A DNA stretch of 64,000 nucleotides from an uncultured bacterium (GTDB lineage: Bacteria > Cyanobacteriota > Vampirovibrionia > Gastranaerophilales > Gastranaerophilaceae). Of the stretch, positions 33,379-42,342 are shown piece after piece. The notes below the pieces were generated by a model. That model made no database searches. It was not told the DNA's origin and saw only the letters and a program-made list of their open reading frames with translations. A program made the position numbers and the translations under genes. The stretch's first letter is position 1. Each line of letters starts with the position of its first letter. Location: the NCBI GenBank assembly GCA_900319365.1, contig ONOE01000002.1:242426-306425 (forward strand). Direction: 5' to 3'.

Positions 33379-36300
33379 CTAATGCTTTATCCAGCGGAAG
33401 CTTTTTACGTAATTGCTGCCGTTGATATCACCATAAATATCAGCTTTGAAAACTCTTAACACATTATCGGGATTGAAGTTGGGAATCTTTTTAATATCGC
33501 TTGATGTTGCGGGAGTAATCTCGTTAATTTTTACTCTGGGGATTGTATTTAACATTCTGCCTAAAGATGCGTTGCCGATTTTCCCCAGAATTGTAGAGAA
33601 GTTCTTTGACAAACTGCCATATACGCTCATATCCGCAACAAGTGTTGCAATATTATATGAACCCGTTAAATAAAGATTAAGTTCTTTGCCGCTTGAATAT
33701 ACGTTTACATCAGTTGCAACTCCGTTTTCAACCTTAATATCGCCTTTAATCATATCAAAGTTGCCTGTTTTTAACGGAGTAATCAAATCAATAATACCGT
33801 TAATCGAAACTCTTGTTATCCCGCCCGTTACAAGGTTTGCAGCTTTTAACAGGTATTCGAGTGATCCGAGTTTGGGCATCTTGCCGTCTTTAACCGAGAA
33901 TGAACCCTCTCCGCCGAGAGTATTTACGCATTCTACGCTGTTTGAGCCTTTACAATGGCTTTTTAAAGAGCCCGTAACGATACCGTACACCTGCCCCGGC
34001 ATATCAAAGAAGTTTTCACTTATAATTTCTGCATCCGCTCCGTTGATATTCATATCGGCGTTCATTTCCTGCGTTGTCAAATCAGCATAGATTTTTCCGG
34101 AAATTTCACCTTTTGCAAGATTAAAGTTATAATTATCAATTTTTAACTTGTTATTTGCCATTGTCATTTTAGCGTTGAAATCGGTCGCTTGGGCTTTTTT
34201 AATAAGGACTTTATCTGCTAGAATTTCACCGTTTTTAAGAACTATCATATCGGGTGTTACCATAAGTTTTTCCGAATCAGAACTGTTATTTCTTAATTTA
34301 TCGGTGTCCATATCGTTAAATCTGTTTGCGATAACGTTTAAATCCAAACCGTCTGATTTGATTTTCAAATCTTCTATAACATAAGGCGGGTTGGGACTGT
34401 TTACGATTTTTGCAACCAGCGATATATCGTTTGTTAAAATTATGCCTTTAGATTTTACGGTTATAAAATCTTTTTTCAAATCAATATCAATATCACGAAT
34501 TGTAGAGTCTAAAAGCGGAATATCAATGCCCGTAATGTTTAAGTTGCCCAATACATAAGGTTTTAACGAGGTCCCATTAATAACGGTATTTGTCATGAAA
34601 ATACCCTGTTTTATGACGGGTTTTTTAAGAAGAATGTTGAATATCTTGGCATCGGTCGGCTCAAAAGTTTTCACTCTCAGATTTTGGAATTTTAAAACAT
34701 TCTTTTTTAATAATGAAACCGTACCTGACATAGACAATTGCTTTTGTTCGGACGTTCTTCTGTTTTGAGATGCAATTGTTTGGATATAATCAAGCGAATT
34801 AATCCTGATTTTATTAGGATAAATATTTGTATCTGCTTTTATGGTAACGGGGTTTGTTGCCATTTCGTTTAAATTCGTACTGCCTGACGGAGCGCCTGAC
34901 AACGTTGCACCCATATAATAAATAGAAGAATTTTCTTCAATATTTAATTCCGAGCGTGCACGCAAATTATCTGCCGTACCGTTTAAACGTGCGGTATAAT
35001 TTGCATCTCCTTTCAATTTTACGGGATAAACGGTTTTTTCGTTTACAAGCTTATCAAAAAATTCCTGATTGAATTTTCCCGCAACATACATGTTCAAATT
35101 CGGATTATTCAAAACATTTGAAATTCTGCCATTTGCATAAATCGGCATGGAGCTTAATTTTGAATTTATTCTGCTTAAATATAAAGTATTGCCATTCATT
35201 TTTGCATGACCTGAAATAACATGAAATCCTGCATGCAAAGGTTTATAAACAAATCTTAAATTCCTTAAATCCGAATCAAAATAAATTCCGCCGTTGCGAA
35301 TTGAACCTTTTATATCAACAGAACCCTTTAAATCAGTTATATTGTTAAGCTGTGCCATATATTTTTTAGGAATATCAAGGCTTTTTGAAATATTATTTAA
35401 TGATGCAATATTGAAGTTATCAAAATAAAAACTTCCGCTCTTTAATTTCATCGTAGTGTAAATATCGGTTCCAGTGAAAGACAAAGCAAACGGAATATTA
35501 TGGAAAAGCCCTTTTAAGTTCCTTGCATTCAATGTCGAACGGTTAATATCAAATTCACCGCTTCTTAGCCTTATAGGGTAATTTGTGTTCATATTGGGCA
35601 AAATTTTGCCGTGAGCAGTTATTTTGTCATAATCAATATTGTTATCTTTTACTATACCTTTATATTTTCCGACAAAAGACACGTTAAGTTTTCCGACATC
35701 ATTTTTAAACGGAATTTTCATATCAGGTTTGAACATATTAAATAAATCAATCAACTGTGCTCTGTCTGATGTAGCCGTTAAATCGATAAATTTGTCTTTT
35801 GTAATACCTTTTACACGGATTTTATTATTTTTGATAAATCCCGAAACATCATAATCGGCATCTTTTTTATCAAAATTTACGTAACCGTTAACAGATTTAA
35901 ACGGAGTGTGAGTATCCTGCAAAAGAGTTGTAGCATTGTGGAATGTTACTTTTCCTCTTGCAAACATATCTTCATTGAATTTTACGTTTGCGGCATCTTT
36001 TGCGTTACCGTATATATTTAAATACAAATCGCCCGTTCCGTCAGGTTTAGTAAAAGGTTTAACAACCTTTTGAACATCTTTCATCTCGGGAGATGTATTT
36101 ATAACTTTTATCATATCGGGGACATGCTGCCCTTTTGTTTGAGCAAACACATTCATATCACCAAAGACATTGCATTTGCCGTGAATATCGGCAGCTTTTC
36201 CGTTTATTGTTCCGCCCCAAACTTTGAACGGAACTTCCTGATCGTTAAAATCAATTACACCAGATGCATTTTTTAATACAAGATTATGTACCTGATTAAA

Positions 36301-37866
36301 GGATGCTGTCGCATTTTTAAATGTCATTTTCCCGTGCAGGTGCGGAGAGATTTTTTTACCTTTGGTTTTCAGGTGAATTTGCCCCGAGCCTTTTATTTTC
36401 ATAACGGGAACGGGTCCGAGTTTAAATTTAAAAATTTCATGCAAAGGATTAAGAACGGTTTCTGCGCCTGACATTTCAATTGAATCAGTCGTATTAATAT
36501 CAAGTTCGGAATACCTTGAACCGTCGATTTTGATATTTCCCAGAACCGTAACATGCTGATTTTTATCCGTCGGGAAAAATACATCAAGTTTCATTACTTT
36601 GCCATGAAAGTCCATATCAATTTTTGCGCCTTGAGGGGCTGTAGGATAAGGCTTTGTAACATAAGCGCCATTAATATTTATTTTGCCAAATACTTCAGGT
36701 CTTTTACCCTGCCCGATAAAATGCAGTTTTACTTTTCCGTTGCCGAAAAGCCGGTATTCTTTGAATTTATACAAATCCATTTCTCTTGGAAAAGTTCTGA
36801 GCCATGGAAGTATTTGGCAGATTTTTTCAAGTCTTGTCGGTTTAACGTCAAGAGTCAAATCCATTGCAGGGATTCTTTGACCTGATGCGGTTAAATCCCC
36901 CGCACCTTGGGCATCAAAATCTTTAGATTTTAATACTGCTTTTTGGAAATGAACACCGTTTGCAATGGTTGTTAATTTGGCATCAAGCGTTAATTCATCT
37001 TTATACCATATTTTTTCGACTTTATTATTGCCGTTTATTTCAAGGTCTTTAGTTTTTAATAAAATATCTATAAGCCTGTGATTGTTTTTTGAAACCGTCG
37101 TATCAGCGTTGAAACTTACAAACCCTTTCAAATTTTGCACTCCGCCTTTTGTTAATACGGGAGCATAAGGCGAAATTGAACTCAAATCAAAATTCTTTAT
37201 GTAGCCGTTTAATTTCAGCTGATCATCATTAAATCTGTTTAGCGGCAAATTCATATCTACATCAAAATCATAAGGAACGGCTTTTTGGTTAAGAATAAAA
37301 TTACCTTTCGTTGCAAATTGCAATTTGTCATCAGCCCGATATTTTACGTGCTTTAAATATTCCCCCTGCAAAGATATTTTTTGAGCATTTAATTTGTCAT
37401 CAAAATTTATTTTATATTTGCCTATATCAAGATAAGCTTTTTCCAACGTGAATTTACCGTTTTTTTTGATTTCTATAGGATAATCACCGAGGCAGATTTT
37501 TTTATCTTTTCTATAGACGAAATTTGCAAGTTCATCATCTGCCGTTATATGAGATATTTCGATTTTCTTAAACAATAGAGGAAATAACTTGACTTTAACT
37601 TTAGGATTATTGATTGATAAGGCTTTTGAAGAATTTTTGTTTATAACGGAAATATTGTTGCTTTTTATCCAAACTGACGGAAATGAGCCCATAGAAAGTC
37701 TTGCTTTGCCTAATTTCAGATTAAATCCCGTATTTTTGCGAATAGCATTTTCAATCAGGGATTTATTTTTAGGCAGATTGATTGCGGCAGGAATGCCCCA
37801 GAAATATCCGGCGCAGGCTGCTGCAAAAACACCTGTTATAGCTACAATCTTCCATTCTTTCTTCAT
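33379..37866 (-). CDS. Giant AsmA/TamB-like envelope protein
   Basis: A 1495-aa protein with an N-terminal transmembrane anchor (residues 6-28) and an AsmA-like N-domain (NKSLIENAIRKNTGFNLKLG, LFPLLFKKIEISHITADD). A very long stretch of short alternating beta strands follows. The AsmA-like C-terminal domain is around residues 1290-1440 (GEGSFSVKDGKMPKLGSLEY, GDIKVENGVATDVNVYSSG). AsmA-superfamily members (YhdP, TamB, YdbH) bridge the periplasm and move phospholipids to the outer membrane. This one is larger than E. coli YhdP. A TATAAT 9 nt before the ATG suggests a very short leader. Confidence 0.85.
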   Translation of the reverse strand: MKKEWKIVAITGVFAAACAGYFWGIPAAINLPKNKSLIENAIRKNTGFNLKLGKARLSMGSFPSVWIKSNNISVINKNSSKALSINNPKVKVKLFPLLFKKIEISHITADDELANFVYRKDKKICLGDYPIEIKKNGKFTLEKAYLDIGKYKINFDDKLNAQKISLQGEYLKHVKYRADDKLQFATKGNFILNQKAVPYDFDVDMNLPLNRFNDDQLKLNGYIKNFDLSSISPYAPVLTKGGVQNLKGFVSFNADTTVSKNNHRLIDILLKTKDLEINGNNKVEKIWYKDELTLDAKLTTIANGVHFQKAVLKSKDFDAQGAGDLTASGQRIPAMDLTLDVKPTRLEKICQILPWLRTFPREMDLYKFKEYRLFGNGKVKLHFIGQGKRPEVFGKININGAYVTKPYPTAPQGAKIDMDFHGKVMKLDVFFPTDKNQHVTVLGNIKIDGSRYSELDINTTDSIEMSGAETVLNPLHEIFKFKLGPVPVMKIKGSGQIHLKTKGKKISPHLHGKMTFKNATASFNQVHNLVLKNASGVIDFNDQEVPFKVWGGTINGKAADIHGKCNVFGDMNVFAQTKGQHVPDMIKVINTSPEMKDVQKVVKPFTKPDGTGDLYLNIYGNAKDAANVKFNEDMFARGKVTFHNATTLLQDTHTPFKSVNGYVNFDKKDADYDVSGFIKNNKIRVKGITKDKFIDLTATSDRAQLIDLFNMFKPDMKIPFKNDVGKLNVSFVGKYKGIVKDNNIDYDKITAHGKILPNMNTNYPIRLRSGEFDINRSTLNARNLKGLFHNIPFALSFTGTDIYTTMKLKSGSFYFDNFNIASLNNISKSLDIPKKYMAQLNNITDLKGSVDIKGSIRNGGIYFDSDLRNLRFVYKPLHAGFHVISGHAKMNGNTLYLSRINSKLSSMPIYANGRISNVLNNPNLNMYVAGKFNQEFFDKLVNEKTVYPVKLKGDANYTARLNGTADNLRARSELNIEENSSIYYMGATLSGAPSGSTNLNEMATNPVTIKADTNIYPNKIRINSLDYIQTIASQNRRTSEQKQLSMSGTVSLLKKNVLKFQNLRVKTFEPTDAKIFNILLKKPVIKQGIFMTNTVINGTSLKPYVLGNLNITGIDIPLLDSTIRDIDIDLKKDFITVKSKGIILTNDISLVAKIVNSPNPPYVIEDLKIKSDGLDLNVIANRFNDMDTDKLRNNSSDSEKLMVTPDMIVLKNGEILADKVLIKKAQATDFNAKMTMANNKLKIDNYNFNLAKGEISGKIYADLTTQEMNADMNINGADAEIISENFFDMPGQVYGIVTGSLKSHCKGSNSVECVNTLGGEGSFSVKDGKMPKLGSLEYLLKAANLVTGGITRVSINGIIDLITPLKTGNFDMIKGDIKVENGVATDVNVYSSGKELNLYLTGSYNIATLVADMSVYGSLSKNFSTILGKIGNASLGRMLNTIPRVKINEITPATSSDIKKIPNFNPDNVLRVFKADIYGDINGSNYVKSFRWIKH

Positions 37867-37924
37867 ATCATATTTATTATATATAATTAGACTTATAAGG
37901 GCAATATAATAATATCATCCAAAT

Positions 37925-38503
37925 CTAGTATTTTTCGCAAAGAAGTTTAAAATATCCTCTTTTGTGATAACAGTTCGGACAATATTCGGGGGCTTCCGTG
38001 CCGTTATGGATATATCCGCACTCTGTGCATATCCACAATTGTGCAGAATCCTTTTTAAACAAGCTATTTCCTTTTAGGGCAGTATAAATTTGTTGAAATC
38101 TGTCCCTGTGGTGAATTTCGACATTTATTACATTTTTAAAAACCGATGCGGCTGTATCAAAGCCTTCTTCTTTTGCAATTTTGCAGGCATTTAAATAAAT
38201 TACAGATGCTTCTTCATTTTCTGAATCAATTGCACAAAGCAAATTTTCAGAGGTTGAACCAAATTCAAACGGGTAAAAAGAATCTACATGCGCATTTTTG
38301 TTATATCCGATTAATTTGTAAAACAGCTTTGCATGCTCATATTCATTTTCTGCCGTTTGAGTAAAAACATCTGCTATAGTGCACAGATTTTCTTTTTTAG
38401 CGGTAGATGCAAAGAATTTGTATCTGATGTATGCTTGTGCCTCGCCTGCAAATGCATTTATTAAAAGCTGCTCGGTTCTTGAACCTCTGAAATTTATTCT
38501 CAT
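37925..38503 (-). CDS. Rubrerythrin
   Basis: A 192-aa rubrerythrin in the classical order. The N-terminal ferritin-like domain has EQLLINAFAGEAQAYIRYKF, ENEYEHAKLFYKLIG and the second half-site ALDSENEEASVIYLN-like and VEIHHRDRF. The C-terminal rubredoxin domain is CTECGYIHNG and CPNCYHKRG. It reduces peroxide in anaerobes. SD AAAAGGAGCAC. This gene and the reverse rubrerythrin at 22606 give two distinct peroxide-scavenging systems. Confidence 0.92.
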   Translation of the reverse strand: MRINFRGSRTEQLLINAFAGEAQAYIRYKFFASTAKKENLCTIADVFTQTAENEYEHAKLFYKLIGYNKNAHVDSFYPFEFGSTSENLLCAIDSENEEASVIYLNACKIAKEEGFDTAASVFKNVINVEIHHRDRFQQIYTALKGNSLFKKDSAQLWICTECGYIHNGTEAPEYCPNCYHKRGYFKLLCEKY

Positions 38504-38651
38504 AATTGTGCTCCTTTTACAATTTACAATAATTAACCCGTTTGAGATTTTATTAACCCCGCAAATTAACTATCCGTCAGGACTATTTTAAAAGCAATAA
38601 ACGATACTTTTCGGGGATAAAACGGACGAAAAGAAATTGCATAATACTAAT

Positions 38652-38834
38652 ATGAATTTGAGAAAAATTATGGCAGATTTATTAAGTATGACAAAAAAAA
38701 TTGCCCGTAAGATAAAATACTACGATTCAATCATAGATTTTTCGCAGGAAACTCATTGGCTCAACCCGTTTTATCACAGAAACGAAATTATGGTCATCTG
38801 GAGCGAAAATTATGACATGCGAGAAGATGACTGA
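38652..38834 (+). CDS. Possible small unknown protein (60 aa)
   Basis: An ORF with ATGs at 38652 and 38670 (the latter preceded by TTTGAGAAAAATT). It reads MADLLSMTKKIARKIKYYDS and ends ENYDMREDD. Aromatic and charged residues are well distributed, unlike typical spurious AT-rich ORFs, but the SD is weak and nothing else supports it. No family recognised. Confidence 0.35.
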   Translation: MNLRKIMADLLSMTKKIARKIKYYDSIIDFSQETHWLNPFYHRNEIMVIWSENYDMREDD

Positions 38835-38958
38835 CATGTGATGTTTTGTACATTTTTACAGAATTTTTATGCTGTTTGACAGCAAAAGATTTATTGTCGG
38901 ACAAAAGCTCAACCTACAAGCAAAAATTGCCTTTTTTTACAAAAATATAAAATTACAC

Positions 38959-38986
38959 TTGAAAAATAGTAAAAATGATTTATAAT
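38959..38986 (+). promoter_or_regulatory. Sigma-70 promoter of the putative antisense sRNA
   Basis: TTGAAA (38959-38964), 16-bp spacer, TATAAT (38981-38986). Predicted start near 38992 at GTAGGGAGAGG. Confidence 0.7.
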
Positions 38987-38991
38987 AAGAG

Positions 38992-39095
38992 TAGGGAGAG
39001 GGTATCCCCAAATACCCTCTATGCAGACCCTACAATAATGATGAAACAATTAGTAAAATGTGTCCAATGATGACTAGGACACATTTTATTTTTTG
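38992..39095 (+). ncRNA. Putative ~100-nt antisense sRNA (antitoxin RNA)
   Basis: Bounded by a good promoter and a strong terminator (AAAATGTGTCC, 11-nt loop, GGACACATTTT, A, TTTTTT; 39055-39094). The 5' half folds into a long hairpin: GTAGGG...CCCTAC outside AGAGGGTAT-CCCCAA-ATACCCTCT. No start codon or SD in the transcript. It is fully antisense to the 3' part of the minus-strand peptide ORF. TATGCAGA (39020-39027) is repeated at 39143-39150 in the peptide mRNA leader region, giving a second pairing site. Confidence 0.6.
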
Positions 39096-39119
39096 TCTAA
39101 CGTTTTCTGTCATTATCAT
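39030..39119 (-). CDS. Putative hydrophobic toxin peptide (29 aa)
   Basis: An ATG at 39119 with an excellent Shine-Dalgarno (AAGGGGGTGA, about 5 nt away) opens a 29-codon ORF: basic head MIMTENVRQKIK, then a single hydrophobic helix CVLVIIGHILLIVSSLL, then TAG. Size, one transmembrane helix and an overlapping antisense RNA are the hallmarks of type I toxins (Fst/Ldr/TxpA-like). Sequence is unlike those I know. A second in-frame ATG at 39113 is possible. Confidence 0.55.
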   Translation of the reverse strand: MIMTENVRQKIKCVLVIIGHILLIVSSLL

Positions 39120-39399
39120 AATCACCCCCTTTCTTACACCTTTATGCAGAAAAAGTTGTTGTGCGTAAAAGGAAGTGGAGTCTGTCCTACTCTTGTTATA
39201 AGTCATTTATCAATGTGCACTATTGGAATTATAACATAAAATTTGCCCTTAAAAATTCTCAAACCAAGTGTTAATTACTTTTACCGCATTCATAATGAGC
39301 TATGTTTAATTTTCTTTTACAATTTTTACAAAAATCTAGCAAAAAAATTTTTTCTTGTGTATTATAAAATGCATATCCTATAAATTAACGGGAAAAAAC

Positions 39400-40251
39400 A
39401 TGCAATCTTTACAAGAACAAGAAAAAGAACGAATATTTAAACCGGACTTCAGCTGCCGATCAGGACGTGAATTGCTTGCTTTTTACCTGCAAACGAAGTT
39501 TAAACAACTTTTTTTATATGATAAAAAACAACCAACCCCGATTATTAATGCAATTAACCCAGGTTTTATAAGCCGATTTACTAAAAGGATAATCAACAAT
39601 CCGTCAAAGCGCATGCTCATTGGTATTACAGGAGAATCCGCATCAGGGAAATCGACAATATGTACCGAAATTCAAAATGTAATCGGGCGTTTATCCATGC
39701 CTGTAGCGGTATTGAGCACGGACAATTATTTCCATGATATATCCGATTTAATCAGTAAATACGGTTCTTTTGATAAGGTGAGAGATTCAGGTTATGATGT
39801 TGATGCCCCGAGCAGTTTTCAGCTTGGCACTTTAAGAAGAGATTTAGATTCCCTTGCAAAAGGGAATGACATTAAAGCCCCGATGTATTTGCCTAACGGC
39901 ACGGGCGTATCCCTGCCAAATGCCCTTGAGGTTAAATCTCAAAAAATCATCGTTGTTGAAGGTATTGCAACAATGTATGACAACGTAAAGGACGTATTTG
40001 ATGTCAAGATTTATGTCGAAACGGAAAACAATTTAAGAAAATCAAGATTTATCTCAAGGGCTGTTGAGGAACGCAATCAGGATATCGGCAATGCGATGAA
40101 ACATTGGAACTATATCGCATGTGCAGGCGAAAAATATGTTAAACCGTTTAGAAAAGAAGCAGATTTGGTATTGAACGGCAATTCGGATTTAGGTTATTTT
40201 GCTCATATTTTAGAATATATTTATGACATTACAAATAAGTTTGAAAATTAA
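39400..40251 (+). CDS. Uridine kinase-like P-loop kinase
   Basis: About 283 aa from the ATG at 39400 (GGGAAAAAA upstream); the in-frame extension to 39355 is unlikely. The P-loop GITGESASGKSTICTEI is at about residue 75, followed by LSTDNYFHDISDL, YDVDAPSSFQL and KIIVVEGIATMYDNV. This is the uridine kinase/phosphoribulokinase family layout, preceded by a 70-residue extension. Substrate uncertain: uridine/cytidine or another small metabolite. Confidence 0.82.
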   Translation: MQSLQEQEKERIFKPDFSCRSGRELLAFYLQTKFKQLFLYDKKQPTPIINAINPGFISRFTKRIINNPSKRMLIGITGESASGKSTICTEIQNVIGRLSMPVAVLSTDNYFHDISDLISKYGSFDKVRDSGYDVDAPSSFQLGTLRRDLDSLAKGNDIKAPMYLPNGTGVSLPNALEVKSQKIIVVEGIATMYDNVKDVFDVKIYVETENNLRKSRFISRAVEERNQDIGNAMKHWNYIACAGEKYVKPFRKEADLVLNGNSDLGYFAHILEYIYDITNKFEN

Positions 40252-40335
40252 CAAAGCTTTTATAATTTTTTAGAAAAATTATACACAAAGTTACAGTACG
40301 ATAGAAATTACCGCCATAGCAAAATTCGACTTATT

Positions 40336-40449
40336 GGAATTGCTCTCTCTCAGGTAAGTCGTTCGCTATGGGCTTTTGCCCTGTCACTCACTTTGCCCTC
40401 ACGTAAACGGGCTCGCTCGGGTTAAAGCCCTCAACCCCTAAGCAATTCC
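40336..40449. other. Unassigned structured GC-richer segment
   Basis: GGAATTGCT (40336-40344) and AGCAATTCC (40441-40449) bracket a segment with internal hairpins (GGGCTTTTGCCC; GGGTTAAAGCCCTCAACCC). It is more GC-rich than its surroundings and has no ORF. It could be a structured RNA or a repeat; the rest of 40252-40532 shows nothing. Confidence 0.35.
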
Positions 40450-40532
40450 GCTTCGCCCGCAAAACCTTTTGCGTACTCGCAAAGACATAACTTGCAAAAA
40501 TTTACCGTAATTTTGTATATCGTTACTATTTT

Positions 40533-41150
40533 TTAATTTAAATCATAGGTAAATTGCAAAAAATTACCCATAATATTTTCATTCCAAACCTGAACACCGT
40601 CAGGCACTTTTAAAACTTTCGGGGTGAAATTCCAAATATATTTTGTTCCCGCTTTAGTTAAAAATTCGGCACAGCTTTGCGCATACTGTGCGGGAACGGT
40701 CAAAATTGCAATATCAACAAACTCTTTCCAGACATAAGCCGGTAATTCTTTTATGTCATAAATTTTTTTATTGTTAACTTCTTTGCCGATTTTGCTTTCA
40801 TCAACATCAAAAAGCGCAACAATATTTAATCCGTAGTTTGAGAAATCTCTATACTTTGCAAGCGCCAAACCCAAATTCCCTGCGCCGACAATATAAGCTT
40901 TTTTGGTTTTTGCAAACCCGAGAGTTGATTCGATAGATTTTTTTAATTCTTTTACAATATAGCCGACTCTTGATTTGCCCGAATTATTTAAAAGGTTCAA
41001 ATCTTTTCTTACCTGTGAATCATCAACTTTCAAAAGCTGCGCAATCTGTCCGCTTGAAATATGTTCTTCCCCCTTATCGATATAATCATTCAAAATACAA
41101 TGATAAAGGGTTAATCTGTTTATAATCTTGTCTGAAATTCGCTTTTTCAT
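40533..41150 (-). CDS. rex: Redox-sensing transcriptional repressor Rex
   Basis: About 205 aa from the ATG at 41150 (an in-frame ATG at 41165 is upstream). The N-terminal winged helix is RLTLYHCILNDYIDKGEEHI and SSGQIAQLLKVDDSQVRKDL, followed by a Rossmann NAD(H) domain (AYIVGAGNLGLALAKY) and NENIMGNFLQF at the C-terminus. Rex senses NADH/NAD+ and represses fermentation and respiration genes. No SD precedes either ATG. TATAAT (41157-41162) ends 6 nt before 41150, so it may be leaderless. Divergent from the thioesterase gene. Confidence 0.93.
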   Translation of the reverse strand: MKKRISDKIINRLTLYHCILNDYIDKGEEHISSGQIAQLLKVDDSQVRKDLNLLNNSGKSRVGYIVKELKKSIESTLGFAKTKKAYIVGAGNLGLALAKYRDFSNYGLNIVALFDVDESKIGKEVNNKKIYDIKELPAYVWKEFVDIAILTVPAQYAQSCAEFLTKAGTKYIWNFTPKVLKVPDGVQVWNENIMGNFLQFTYDLN

Positions 41151-41156
41151 ACAATT

Positions 41157-41162
41157 ATTATA
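41157..41162 (-). promoter_or_regulatory. Candidate -10 box (TATAAT) of rex, leaderless spacing
   Basis: TATAAT on the minus strand ends 6 nt before the ATG at 41150. The -35 region is poor, so this is moderate support. Confidence 0.4.
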
Positions 41163-41197
41163 CATAAAATATTTATTTATAGTACAATAACGGTATT

Positions 41198-41620
41198 ATG
41201 AAACATGTATTTGAACAAAAAGTATATTTTTCCGACACGGACACATATAGTGTTGTATGGCACGGATCATATTTAAGATGGATGGAAATGGGGCGTGTGG
41301 AATATTGCAGCCAATGCGGTTTTCCTTTAAAAGAGCTTGAAAATCAAGATATTTTGCTTCCGGTTTCAAGCATAAATATTAAATATAAATCTTCTGCAAA
41401 ATTAGAAGATATCGTAATCGTTGAAACCGAAATTTCAAAATTCAACGGATTGACCGTAACTTTTAAACAAACGATTAAATCAAAAGCAACCGGTAAAATT
41501 TTTACCGTTGCTGATGTGGTAATCGTTGCGGTTCATAAAGACGGCAAGTTATACAGAAGGGTTCCCGAGCCGTTGTATTCACTATTTGAAAAGGAAACAG
41601 AATGTCAGGAACACGTTTAA
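41198..41620 (+). CDS. Acyl-CoA thioesterase, YbgC/4HBT hot-dog family
   Basis: A 140-aa hot-dog protein with VYFSDTDTYSVVWHGSYLRW: the D-T-D-x-x-x-V-V-x-H catalytic segment of 4HBT/YbgC thioesterases. MEMGRVEYCSQCG follows. It hydrolyses short acyl-CoAs or acts near the phospholipid machinery, as YbgC does. No SD. It overlaps rluB by 19 bp and starts a thioesterase-rluB-coaE operon. Confidence 0.88.
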   Translation: MKHVFEQKVYFSDTDTYSVVWHGSYLRWMEMGRVEYCSQCGFPLKELENQDILLPVSSINIKYKSSAKLEDIVIVETEISKFNGLTVTFKQTIKSKATGKIFTVADVVIVAVHKDGKLYRRVPEPLYSLFEKETECQEHV

Positions 41621-42342
41621 ATAAATATATTGCATCTTCAGGGTTATGTTCAAGAAGAAAAGCCGATGAGCTCATTGAATCGGGCGTAGTTATGATTAAT
41701 GGCAAAACCGTAACCGAAGTCGGATATATTGTTCAGCTAAAAGATAAAGTTTTTGTCAACAGAAAAATGATTCATCCGCAAAAGCATTTATACTACAGAT
41801 TTTATAAACCCGCAGGATACATTACGACAAAAAATGATGAAAAAGGCCGAAAAACAATATACGATTTGCTGCCTGAAAACTTGCAGACTCTAAAACCCGT
41901 CGGCAGATTAGACAGAGAATCCACGGGACTTTTGATACTGACAAATGACGGTGATTTAATCAATGAATTGACTCATCCGTCTGCTAAAGTTCCGAAATTA
42001 TACAGAGTTACCATAAACGGCAAAATTACTCAAAATGACATCAACAAGATGTCAAAAGGTATGGAAATCGAACAGGGCAAAAAAGCCTATGCACAGGTTG
42101 AAGTTTTAGAAATAGACAATTCTCATACAACAATGGAAATTCTGCTCTATCAGGGAATGAACAGACAAATTCGTAAAATGTTTGAAATGCTCGGTTTTGA
42201 AGTTAAATCTTTAAAAAGAATACAGCATGCGACTTTAACTCTTGCGGGATTAAAAAGAGGGGAATTTAAACCGATAAAACCTCAACAAATAAAAGAACTG
42301 CGCAACTTTTTGAACAGACTTTCGGACGGGGCAAATGATTAA
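41602..42342 (+). CDS. rluB: 23S rRNA pseudouridine synthase, RluB type
   Basis: A 246-aa RsuA/RluB-family enzyme. It has an N-terminal S4 domain (RLNKYIASSGLCSRRKADEL) and the catalytic-Asp motif VGRLDRESTGLLILTNDGDL, followed by YQGMNRQIRKMFEMLG. RluB modifies U2605 of 23S rRNA; RsuA or RluE/F specificity cannot be excluded by eye. It overlaps both neighbours (thioesterase by 19 bp, coaE by 8 bp). Confidence 0.9.
   Translation: MSGTRLNKYIASSGLCSRRKADELIESGVVMINGKTVTEVGYIVQLKDKVFVNRKMIHPQKHLYYRFYKPAGYITTKNDEKGRKTIYDLLPENLQTLKPVGRLDRESTGLLILTNDGDLINELTHPSAKVPKLYRVTINGKITQNDINKMSKGMEIEQGKKAYAQVEVLEIDNSHTTMEILLYQGMNRQIRKMFEMLGFEVKSLKRIQHATLTLAGLKRGEFKPIKPQQIKELRNFLNRLSDGAND

Larger units (their letters stand above)
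38978..39206. repeat. Inverted repeat bounding the sRNA/peptide locus
   Basis: AATGATTTATAATAAGAGTAGG (split: AATGATTTATAATAAG at about 38975-38990, then AGTAGG) recurs on the minus strand as AATGACTTATAACAAG plus AGTAGG near 39206-39185. Both copies overlap the predicted -10 regions, so the two convergent transcripts would start with nearly the same sequence. Confidence 0.7.

Noticed and set aside
38992..39095. 6S RNA or known riboswitch
   Set aside because: It is too short for 6S RNA, lacks the central bubble, and no downstream gene is controlled in cis. The antisense ORF gives a better explanation.
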